NCBI GenBank assembly: GCA_050946055.1
Contig: JBMNUB010000004.1
Span: forward strand, 59,282 to 123,281
Origin: Fimadaptatus sp050946055
GTDB lineage: Bacteria; Bacillota; Clostridia; Christensenellales; Aristaeellaceae
Direction of reading: 5' to 3'
DNA: 64,000 bases
Shown here: positions 7,860 through 15,247 of the stretch, in pieces
How the letters are laid out: each line of letters opens with the position of its first letter
How positions within the stretch are numbered: the stretch's first letter is position 1
Position numbers and translations under genes: made by a program
Notes under the pieces: generated by a model
Databases searched by the model: none
Told to the model about the DNA's origin: nothing
What the model saw: the letters and a program-made list of their open reading frames with translations, nothing else

Positions 7860-9029
7860 TTGGATGCCATGAGCATCAGGAGCGAATACATATCAGGAGC
7901 GCTGGATGACATAGTGCGCGACCGGCGCACGCTGCATGCCATCCCGGAGACCGCGCATGAGGAGTACCTCACCCATGCATACCTTATGGAGCAGCTGTCC
8001 GCGCTGGAGCCGGACATGCTCAGCCCCATAGCAGGCACGGGCATACGCTGCGTGTTCATGGGGCGTGCGCAGGTTGAGGGCGCACGGCGCACCATTGCGC
8101 TGCGCGCGGACATGGACGCGCTGGGCGTGTCCGAAAACACGGGGCGCGAGTTCTGCTCGACACGTCCCGGATTCATGCATGCCTGCGGCCACGACGGCCA
8201 CATGGCAACTATGCTGGCCGTGGCGCGCTTTTGCGCCCGGAACCGCGAGCGCCTGTGCGACAACGTGGTGATACTGTTCCAGCCCGCCGAGGAAGCGGAC
8301 GGCGGCGCGGAACTGATAATCGCTGCGGGCGGGCTGGAAAACCCGCATGTGGACGAGGTGTATGGCATGCACGTCATGCCCACGCTGCCCTCCGGCACTA
8401 TAGCCTGCCCCGACGGGCCGCTTATGGCCTCGGCATGCGAGATGGACATAGTGATCTCGGGGCGTGCCGCGCACGGCGCCATGCCACATCTGGGCAACGA
8501 TGCGCTGGCCGCAGCCGTGGCGCTGTACGGCATGCTTCAGACCGTGTTCACGCGCCAAACCGACCCCTTTGAGCGCAAGGTGTTCACCGTGGGCGCAATG
8601 GAAGCCGGCACCCGCCGCAATGTGGTGGCCGAGCGCGCAGTCATGCACGCCACGCTGCGCACTTACAGCGACGAGCTTGAGGCACGCTGCATGGAGCTGA
8701 TACGCGGCCACTGCGAGGCCATAGAGCGCGCATACGGCGTAAGCTGCCGCATAGACGTGCTTACGCGCTATCTGCCCGTCATAAACGACCCGCATGCGGC
8801 ATCCCGCGTGCGCGAGGCGGCTGGCGACATGTGCGTGGACACAAAGCCGCTCATGATAGCAGAGGACTTCTCCTTCTATCAGCGCCGGGCGCGCGGTGCG
8901 TTCTTCTTCTGCGGCACGGCAAAGGACGGCCGCTATGACAGTCCGCTGCATGCGTCCGACTTCGATTTGGACGAGGCTTCGCTGCTAAATGGGCTCAAGG
9001 TGTTCATTGGCCTAATGGACATAATTTGA
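7860..9029 (+). CDS. M20-family amidohydrolase (aminoacylase / hippurate hydrolase type)
   Basis: A zinc peptidase-like hydrolase that removes an acyl group from an N-acyl amino acid or related amide, acting in the cytoplasm. Visible family motifs: LRADMDALGV with TRPGFMHACGHDGHMA (metal ligands), FQPAEEADGGAELI (catalytic Glu pair), a dimerisation domain starting MDIVISGRAAHGAMPHLGNDALAAA, and AEDFSFYQRRARGAFFFCGT near the end. At 389 residues it is normal for the family. The reading frame starts at TTG 7860 with GGTGA about 6 bp upstream; ATG 7869 is the alternative but its spacing is poor. The exact substrate cannot be told. The YesL-like gene follows 16 bp later, probably co-transcribed. 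Confidence 0.9.
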   Translation: MDAMSIRSEYISGALDDIVRDRRTLHAIPETAHEEYLTHAYLMEQLSALEPDMLSPIAGTGIRCVFMGRAQVEGARRTIALRADMDALGVSENTGREFCSTRPGFMHACGHDGHMATMLAVARFCARNRERLCDNVVILFQPAEEADGGAELIIAAGGLENPHVDEVYGMHVMPTLPSGTIACPDGPLMASACEMDIVISGRAAHGAMPHLGNDALAAAVALYGMLQTVFTRQTDPFERKVFTVGAMEAGTRRNVVAERAVMHATLRTYSDELEARCMELIRGHCEAIERAYGVSCRIDVLTRYLPVINDPHAASRVREAAGDMCVDTKPLMIAEDFSFYQRRARGAFFFCGTAKDGRYDSPLHASDFDLDEASLLNGLKVFIGLMDII

Positions 9030-9045
9030 TTCAGGAGGATGAAAG

Positions 9046-10233
9046 ATGGGCTTTTTCCAAAAATTCTATTACGGCAAGGCCGGTCAGGCCGACTTTAACC
9101 CCGAGGATTTGCCAAAGAACCGCCGCGAGCTGTTCATGGCCATGCTCAAGATACGCTTTAGCGGCTTGATTTCGCAGAACCTGATATACATTCTGTTCTG
9201 CATACCGGCCATAGTCGTGTGCGGATATGCGTTCAACTTCCTGAATACCATAGCCGTCGCCATGATGGAGGATGCGGCGCTCGAGGCGCAGTTCCTGCGC
9301 GACTGGTTCTCGCTGGCCACCATGCTGCTGGCGATACTGATACCCTGTATGGGACTTGCGGGCGTGGGCGCAACCGGCGTGATGTACATACTGCGCAACT
9401 GGGCGCGCGACCAGCACGCATTCGGCTTCTCCGACATAAAGGACTCCATAAAGGCCAACTGGAAGCAGGGCCTGCTCTTTGGCATACTAAACGGCGTTAT
9501 AAACCTGGTGGGCTTTGTGGGATGGTACTTCTATCATCAGCAGGCGGCCACCGCGTCCGGCACGTTCATGGCCATAATGATGAGCGTACTTGAGGGACTG
9601 ATGATAGTCATCGTCTGCATATGGTGGATGATGAACATGCTGGCATACCCGATGATGATAACCTACGATATGAAGTTCGGCACGCTGCTGCGCAACTGCG
9701 TGATACTGGTCGTGGGCAACCTGCCGCAGAGCGTGGGCATATGGCTGCTCTCGCTTGCGCCCACCATACTGTGCTTTGCCGTGTTCTTCGCGACCGGCAC
9801 GCCTTGGGCGCTGCTGGTGTGGCTGATAATATACATACTGATAGGCTTCTCCTTCAGCGGCTTCCTGTATGCGTCCTACGCCAATGCGCTGTTTGACAAG
9901 TTCATGAACCCGCGCATAGAGGGCGCGCCCGTAAACATGGGTCTGCGCTCGCCCGAGTACGACTACGACGAGGATGACGACGACGATACTCCGGTAAACG
10001 CTCAGCCCGGCTATCGCCCCACCCCCGGCCCCGGCGGCGTGGGCGAAGCGTGGCCGCCGCGCCTGCCCGAGGATCGCTCCTGGCTGGACGCGCAGGCCGA
10101 GCGCAACATTGAGCCTGACGAGAAGCCCGAAGCCGCTCAGGTGCCCAAGGCCGAGCCTGCCCCGGCGGATGAATCTGTCAAAGTGGACGAGTCTGCCGAT
10201 GCCGGCGAAAGCAAGCCCAAAGGCGACAAGTAA
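9046..10233 (+). CDS. YesL-type (DUF624-like) membrane protein with acidic C-terminal tail
   Basis: A 395-residue membrane protein with about five or six hydrophobic segments (around residues 40-70, 85-115, 145-170, 175-205, 220-245, 250-275). The N-terminal MGFFQKFYYGKAG and the segment GATGVMYILRNWARDQHAFGFSDIKDSIKANWKQ match the YesL/DUF624 pattern (TxxLRNxAReeHAFxWSDFKd). The last 100 residues are different: soluble, with an Asp/Glu run (YDYDEDDDDD) and Pro/Glu/Lys-rich sequence, and likely cytoplasmic. Start ATG 9046 with AGGAGG 8 bp upstream. The function of the family is not established; YesL-like genes often lie beside carbohydrate transport genes, which is not the case here. Confidence 0.8.
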   Translation: MGFFQKFYYGKAGQADFNPEDLPKNRRELFMAMLKIRFSGLISQNLIYILFCIPAIVVCGYAFNFLNTIAVAMMEDAALEAQFLRDWFSLATMLLAILIPCMGLAGVGATGVMYILRNWARDQHAFGFSDIKDSIKANWKQGLLFGILNGVINLVGFVGWYFYHQQAATASGTFMAIMMSVLEGLMIVIVCIWWMMNMLAYPMMITYDMKFGTLLRNCVILVVGNLPQSVGIWLLSLAPTILCFAVFFATGTPWALLVWLIIYILIGFSFSGFLYASYANALFDKFMNPRIEGAPVNMGLRSPEYDYDEDDDDDTPVNAQPGYRPTPGPGGVGEAWPPRLPEDRSWLDAQAERNIEPDEKPEAAQVPKAEPAPADESVKVDESADAGESKPKGDK

Positions 10234-10387
10234 TACCGGCGGGCATTGAGGTATGCTATTGCGCACCACATGTTAATGATGCATATGACATGCTCTTGCG
10301 CATCGCATTCACATGACGCATATGGCATAGGCATTCTATAATTTTGCGATACTGACGCAAGGTCGTTTTGTCATCTGCCCCTTCGCT

Positions 10388-10419
10388 CATTCGGGACGCG
10401 GCATGCCGCGCCCCGAATG
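10388..10419. terminator. Hairpin between the YesL-like gene and the spore protein gene
   Basis: Outer arms CATTCGGG (10388-10395) and CCCGAATG (10412-10419) enclose a self-complementary CGCGGCATGCCGCG core. There is no T run, so it is a candidate terminator or processing hairpin rather than a certain one. Confidence 0.5.
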
Positions 10420-10480
10420 GTTGCATTGAGAGATGTGCATACTAAAGTCGCGCGGCGAGCCGCGCAGGGAGGTATGCGAT

Positions 10481-10666
10481 ATGCGCAAGGTAAATGTTTC
10501 ACCGCAGATGATGAGGGAAAAGCTAAAGTACGAGGCTGCTGACGAACTGGGACTGCTGGACAAGGTGCTTGAAGGCGGCTGGGGTGCGCTTACCGCCGAG
10601 GAGACAGGCCGCATAGGCGGCATGGTCGCAAGGAGCATGCGCGCCGCAGAACCCGGCGATGACTAG
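10481..10666 (+). CDS. Small acid-soluble spore protein, alpha/beta type
   Basis: A 61-residue protein. The segment LKYEAADELGLLDKVLEGGWGALTAEETGRIGGMVAR fits the alpha/beta SASP pattern (LKxExAxELG, GWG, and a G-rich second helix with GxIGGxMV). These proteins coat forespore DNA and protect it from UV and heat. The frame is open from 10433, but ATG 10481 has GGGAGGT 7 bp upstream and begins where the family begins. In the first helix the usual SASP region is slightly diverged (VSPQMMREKLKYE). It fits with spoIIIA and spoIIP elsewhere in the window. No convincing forespore sigma-G promoter was found nearby. Confidence 0.85.
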   Translation: MRKVNVSPQMMREKLKYEAADELGLLDKVLEGGWGALTAEETGRIGGMVARSMRAAEPGDD

Positions 10667-10707
10667 CATTCACCAAAGGCGGACGGCAGCCGTGCGGAGA
10701 AGTGTAG

Positions 10708-11457
10708 ATGTACCAGGAGTTTGCGGCGGTGTACGACCGCTTTATGGACGATTTTGACTATCCCGCTTGGGCGGAATACTACCTCATGCTGCTGCGCGCG
10801 CACGGCTATGCGGGCGGCGAGATATGCGAATGCGGCTGCGGCACCGGCTCTCTTACGATAGAGCTGGCGCGCCGCGGCGCAAGGCTGCTGGCCTCGGACA
10901 TAAGCGAGGACATGCTGCGTCTGGCCTCCGACAAGGCGCGCCGCGCCGGGATAAGCGCGCGCTTCGTCAGGCAGGACATGCGCGCGCTTGCGCTGCCCCA
11001 TCGCGTAGATGCGGTGATATGCGCCTGCGACGGCGTCAACTACCTGCTGAGCGAGGGCGACGTGAAGCGCTTCTTTGCCGCAGCCATGTCGGCGCTCAGG
11101 CCGGGCGGCGTGCTGGCGTTTGACATATCCTCGCGCCACAAGCTGGAGCGCGTGCTGGGCAACGGCTTCTTCGGCGAGGAGCGCGATGACGCGGCCTATC
11201 TCTGGCAGAACAGCTATGACCCGGAGCGCTGTCTGGTCAACATGGACCTGACCTTCTTCGTGCGCGAGGCAAAGAGCGAGCTATACCGGCGCTTCACCGA
11301 GCGCCAGACGCAGCGCGCCCACGACGCTCAGGAGATACTCTCATGGCTGCGCGAAGCGGGCTTTGAACAGGCCGATGTCTATGGCGACCGAACGCTTGAC
11401 TTGCCGCGCGAGGATGAGCTGCGCCTGCACTTTGCGGCGCGCAAGGCTGACGGTTAG
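10708..11457 (+). CDS. Class I SAM-dependent methyltransferase
   Basis: A 249-residue Rossmann-fold methyltransferase. Motif I is ICECGCGTGSLTIELA (about residues 37-52), then LLASDISEDMLRLASDKA (acidic loop of motif II), RFVRQDMRALALP and VICACDGVNYLLSEGDV, with post-motif LRPGGVLAFDISS. The N-terminus YQEFAAVYDRFMDDFDYPAWAEY is typical of the small 'YDxlM' methyltransferases common in Clostridia. The substrate is unknown. It lies 41 bp after the spore protein gene and about 330 bp before hslO. Confidence 0.88.
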   Translation: MYQEFAAVYDRFMDDFDYPAWAEYYLMLLRAHGYAGGEICECGCGTGSLTIELARRGARLLASDISEDMLRLASDKARRAGISARFVRQDMRALALPHRVDAVICACDGVNYLLSEGDVKRFFAAAMSALRPGGVLAFDISSRHKLERVLGNGFFGEERDDAAYLWQNSYDPERCLVNMDLTFFVREAKSELYRRFTERQTQRAHDAQEILSWLREAGFEQADVYGDRTLDLPREDELRLHFAARKADG

Positions 11458-11784
11458 GGGCTATCCCTTCGGCGTTTGCACATAGGCTTTGCATCGCGCA
11501 AGACTTGGCGGAAGGGCTTCCCCCTTAGCTATTTCGTTATCGCAATACAACGCGACATGCGCCGCCACATCGCGGCGGCTTCGCGGACAGACACCGTGCA
11601 ACCCGTGCGGCGCTGTCCGCATATGCGCGCACGCTCCTCACCGGGGCAAGCGCGCTCATTTGCAGATGGTCATTCAGGGTGCAGCGCGCCCTGATGCCGC
11701 GCAGCGCACGGGCGCAGTTCCATGCGCCGCGCTCACGCACATGCACAATTCACAGTGCCGCCCATGCGGCTCAAGGAGAAATAT
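11458..11784. other. Gene-free stretch between the methyltransferase and hslO
   Basis: About 327 bp with no supported gene; the open frames here lack ribosome binding sites and read as low-complexity Arg/Ala/Cys/His. No clear repeat or terminator was recognised. Confidence 0.5.
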
Positions 11785-12702
11785 ATGGAAAACATGCCAA
11801 TATCGTACAGCGGCGACGAGCTGCTTCACATCACCCTCATGGATGGGCAGGCGCGTGCGTTGCTCATCAATTCCACCATGCTCTGTGAGCAGGCGCGCGC
11901 GACGCACACGCTGTCCAATGTAGCCAGCGCGGCGCTGGGGCGGCTGCTGACTGTGTCCGCCATGATGGGCGCTATGATAAAGACCGCTCAGGGCAGCATA
12001 ACCGCAACCATAAAGGGCGATGGGCCTCTGGGCGCGCTGGTGGCCGTGGCGCACGAAGATCTCACGGTCAAGGGCTATGTGGACAAGCCCCGAGTTGAGA
12101 CCGAGCTGCGCGCCGACGGCAAGCTGGATGTGGGCGGCGCAGTGGGCAATGGCCGCCTGACCGTGGTAAAGGATCTGGGCATGCGCGAGCCGTATGTAGG
12201 TCAGGTCGAACTGGTCAGCGGCGAGATAGCCAACGACTTTGCGTATTACTTCACCGTGAGCGAGCAGCAGCCCACGCTGCTGTCGCTGGGCGTGCTGATG
12301 GCGCCCGCTTCGGCCGGGGAGGCGCATGTTATAAGCGCGGGCGGACTGCTTGTACAGCCGCTGCCCGGCTGCTCCGAGGAGGTGCTCAGCGAGCTGGAAG
12401 CGCGCGCGTCAAGCTACGCCGACATATCGCGCCAGTTCGTTGACCACACCCCCGATGAGCTGTGTCAGAGCTTCTTTGCCGGTCTTGAGCCGCGCATAAT
12501 AGAGCGGCGCACGCCCTGCTTCCGCTGCGACTGCGACGAGGAGCGCATACAGCGCGCGCTGATATCGCTGGGACGTGAGGAGCTGCAGGCCATGATAGAC
12601 GAGGACAATGGCGCTCAGCTCGAGTGCCACTTCTGCAACAGGCGCTATCACTTCACCGGCGACGAACTGCGTGAACTGCTGCGTCAGGCCACTCAGGCCT
12701 GA
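11785..12702 (+). CDS. hslO: Redox-regulated holdase chaperone Hsp33
   Basis: Hsp33 binds unfolding proteins when oxidised. The 305-residue protein has the N-terminal fold (MENMPISYSGDELLHITLMDGQARALLINST, then the conserved ...ARATHTLSNVASAALGRLLTVSAMMG and TIKGDGPLG) and the C-terminal zinc switch: CxC in FRCDCDEER and CxxC in CHFCNRRY, the four cysteines expected. The frame is open from 11722, but ATG 11785 has AAGGAGA 6 bp upstream and matches the family start. Followed 34 bp later by the TPR gene, with its own ribosome binding site. Confidence 0.97.
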   Translation: MENMPISYSGDELLHITLMDGQARALLINSTMLCEQARATHTLSNVASAALGRLLTVSAMMGAMIKTAQGSITATIKGDGPLGALVAVAHEDLTVKGYVDKPRVETELRADGKLDVGGAVGNGRLTVVKDLGMREPYVGQVELVSGEIANDFAYYFTVSEQQPTLLSLGVLMAPASAGEAHVISAGGLLVQPLPGCSEEVLSELEARASSYADISRQFVDHTPDELCQSFFAGLEPRIIERRTPCFRCDCDEERIQRALISLGREELQAMIDEDNGAQLECHFCNRRYHFTGDELRELLRQATQA

Positions 12703-12736
12703 CATAGCGCGCACAGCACGTATCGAAAGGAGCAAT

Positions 12737-14392
12737 ATGTCAGACACGACCGGATCGGTACTCAACTTTACCCGCGATGCCGCATTCATAAACAGGCGTG
12801 CCCGGGCGCGGCACAATTCCGGCGAGTACATCGAGGCGCTGAAGCTTTTCAGGCGCGCCTGTGCAGAAGCCCCTGACAATGTGACCTACCAAGCAGACCT
12901 GGCGGAGATGCTCTACACTATGGGCTGCGTGGACGCATCATATCATGAGGTCAACCGCCTCATGAACAAATGTGCAATCACCTCAGGCGCGCTCAGGAAT
13001 CAGCCCTCTCTGCGCCGGGCGCTATTTTTGCAGGCGCGCAACCTGCGCAACATGGGCTATCCACATGCCGCGCAGATAATGCTGCGGCCGCTCAAGGACA
13101 TGCGCATGGGCAAGGACGCAGAGCTGTTCAACAATCTGTATGAACAGGTCGTAGCGCGGACTATATTGAGCTACAGCAAGCAGCCGCGCATGCGCTTTTT
13201 AGAGCGCATACTGCACTTCATAAGCGCAAACGACATATTGAACGCATACATAGCCGCCAGACGCTACCTCGTGCGGCACAAGGCCAGTCCGCTGGGGCAT
13301 ATAGCGCTGGCATGGGCGCTTAACGGCATGAAAGAACAGGCCGAATCCACCGAGCACATGGTGCGCGCACTCACCACCATGCAACGCGACCCATGGGTGC
13401 TGTACATAGCATCTATCATACTCTCCGACAGCGACCCCGCTCAGGCGCAGCAGCTGCTTGTCAACGCATTCGCGCTCACCGACGATCGCAAATACGACCT
13501 GTTTTTACTCAGGCAGGCCGCCGCGCTGAACATTGACTCGCTGGTCATGGACATAGCCGCGCGCATTCTGGAGCACGATCCCGGCGCGCCCTACCCCAGC
13601 GCCTGTCGGGCCGTGGCGCAGTTCAATACGGGCGCTTCGGTGCGTGCGGCGATGATGCCGCTCTCCCGCTCGCTGGACATATACCCCGGCGACATCATCG
13701 CCAGTCACTACGCTGAGCTGCTCGAAGCTGCCCCGCAAGCGGCTTTAGCCTATCCCGACGCGGAGATGCTCATGCTGTGGTCGGGCAATGCGGCCAAGCT
13801 GAGCGCGAACATAATGAACGGCAAAGGCGGTTCGGCCAGCCTCAGCGACCGCGAAACGAAGCTGATGGCATGGGGGCTATACCATAGCAGCATGCAGACA
13901 TGCGTGACCTCCGCCACCATACTGCTATGTCTGGGCGGCGAGCAGGCGTGCAGCGAGCTGTGGAAGTATCTCGTGTCGCAAGATGCCCCCGATAAGATGC
14001 GCATGACCGTGCTTTACATGATGGTCATGGCGAGCATGCCCTTGCCCAAGCTGATATTCATGCGCGGCAAGCTCATGTCGCTGAACGAGGAGCTGATGTG
14101 CCGCATATCCGCATTGCTGGAGCCGCGCCTTAGCCTGCGCAAGGCCGCAAGACGCCTGCGCGACGAGCCCTCCGCCATAACCGATATGCACAAGGTGCTG
14201 AATAGCTGTGGAGACATGGGGTTAAACGAGGACGAACTTGCCAGCGCGCTGGAATGCACCATGCGCATACTTAAAGGCGAAGCTATCAGCCTGCGCGCAG
14301 TTGCCAACCGCCGCGGCATAAACTGCGCCCGGCTCACGCGCGCAGTCTACTCATATTTGCAAATAGCCGGTCATCAGGAGGAACAGCCATGA
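12737..14392 (+). CDS. Tetratricopeptide-repeat protein, function unknown
   Basis: A 551-residue soluble, mostly helical protein. An N-terminal TPR pair is visible (RRARARHNSGEYIEALKLFRRACAEAPDNVTYQADLAEMLYTMGCVDASYHEVNRLMNK), with further TPR-like helices to about residue 330. After that the sequence is helical but not repeat-like. The last 50 residues (ILKGEAISLRAVANRRGINCARLTRAVYSYLQIAG) have a helix-turn-helix-like look, which is only an impression. The frame is open from 12608 inside hslO; I chose ATG 12737 because of AAGGAG 5 bp upstream. The stop overlaps the next start by 4 bp (ATGA), so it is translationally coupled to the HEAT-type protein. Confidence 0.8.
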   Translation: MSDTTGSVLNFTRDAAFINRRARARHNSGEYIEALKLFRRACAEAPDNVTYQADLAEMLYTMGCVDASYHEVNRLMNKCAITSGALRNQPSLRRALFLQARNLRNMGYPHAAQIMLRPLKDMRMGKDAELFNNLYEQVVARTILSYSKQPRMRFLERILHFISANDILNAYIAARRYLVRHKASPLGHIALAWALNGMKEQAESTEHMVRALTTMQRDPWVLYIASIILSDSDPAQAQQLLVNAFALTDDRKYDLFLLRQAAALNIDSLVMDIAARILEHDPGAPYPSACRAVAQFNTGASVRAAMMPLSRSLDIYPGDIIASHYAELLEAAPQAALAYPDAEMLMLWSGNAAKLSANIMNGKGGSASLSDRETKLMAWGLYHSSMQTCVTSATILLCLGGEQACSELWKYLVSQDAPDKMRMTVLYMMVMASMPLPKLIFMRGKLMSLNEELMCRISALLEPRLSLRKAARRLRDEPSAITDMHKVLNSCGDMGLNEDELASALECTMRILKGEAISLRAVANRRGINCARLTRAVYSYLQIAGHQEEQP

Positions 14393-15216
14393 AATGCATA
14401 AACTTTGACTCTCAGTTCGACAAGTATGTACAGCGCTGGATGACGGAGAACCGCTCCCGCTTCAAGAACGTGGACGAGATGGAGGCGCAGATGCCCGACG
14501 TCTACCTCAAGTGGATAAATCTGCCCGCCGACTGGCTGGACGGCCAGACGCCCGCGCTCTACTTTGAGCAGTACGACGATGCAGCCATGCTGTGCAAGTG
14601 GATGCTCAAGTACATCCGCAGCGACATTCCCCTGCCCGACCAGCTGCTTGAGCGCATAGCCGCGCTGGGCGAGGCCGCGGTGGAGCCGCTCATGGACATA
14701 GCCTTTGACCGCGATCAGAGCGATGAGGCGCGCATGAGCGCGCTCGGCACACTTGAGCAGATACAGTCGCCCCGCACCATGACGGGACTCATATCGCTGA
14801 TTACCCACGCCCGCGACGAGGAGAGCGAGATGAGCAATCTGGCGGGCGAGATGCTGGTCAGTCTGGGCGCTCAGGTGATGCCCGGCGTTGTGGAGGCGAT
14901 GCTTGCCGCGCGCCCGGCGCATGGTCTTGTGCTGCTGGACGTGGCCTGCAACTTCCCCGGCGACGAGCGAGTGTACGACTACGCCCTGCGCCTGCTCCGC
15001 TCCATGCCCGACAAGCGCGCGCTGATAGCGTCGTATCTGGGCAAGCTGGGCGACGCGCGCGCCATAGACGAGCTGATGCCCATGCTGGAGCTTCAGGAGC
15101 TGAACTACCTTGACTACCTTGAGATACGCGACGCGATAGAGGAGCTGGGCGGCGAGGTCAAGACCGAGCGCGAGTTCGCTGGCGACGAGTACTACGAGTC
15201 CATGAAGAACATGTAA
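14389..15216 (+). CDS. HEAT-repeat-like protein
   Basis: A 275-residue soluble helical protein. The N-terminal 60 residues are non-repetitive with several tryptophans (VQRWMTENRSRF, LKWINLPADWLDG). From about residue 85 there are helix pairs of HEAT or PBS-lyase type: LPDQLLERIAALGEAAVEPLMDIAFDRDQ, DEARMSALGTLEQIQSPRTMTGLISLITHARD, SLGAQVMPGVVEAMLAA, SYLGKLGDARAIDELMPMLE. Such proteins are scaffolds; the partner is unknown, but the 4-bp overlap with the TPR gene suggests the two act together. A GGAGGA site lies just upstream of ATG 14389. Confidence 0.8.
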   Translation: MKCINFDSQFDKYVQRWMTENRSRFKNVDEMEAQMPDVYLKWINLPADWLDGQTPALYFEQYDDAAMLCKWMLKYIRSDIPLPDQLLERIAALGEAAVEPLMDIAFDRDQSDEARMSALGTLEQIQSPRTMTGLISLITHARDEESEMSNLAGEMLVSLGAQVMPGVVEAMLAARPAHGLVLLDVACNFPGDERVYDYALRLLRSMPDKRALIASYLGKLGDARAIDELMPMLELQELNYLDYLEIRDAIEELGGEVKTEREFAGDEYYESMKNM

Positions 15217-15247
15217 TCCGCCTTGCCGACATACGGAGGTATTACAG

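Noticed and set aside
10300..10345. Sigma-G promoter for the spore protein gene (CATTCTA at 10332)
   Set aside because: The -10-like word is about 140 bp from the gene and no GMATR -35 lies at the right spacing.
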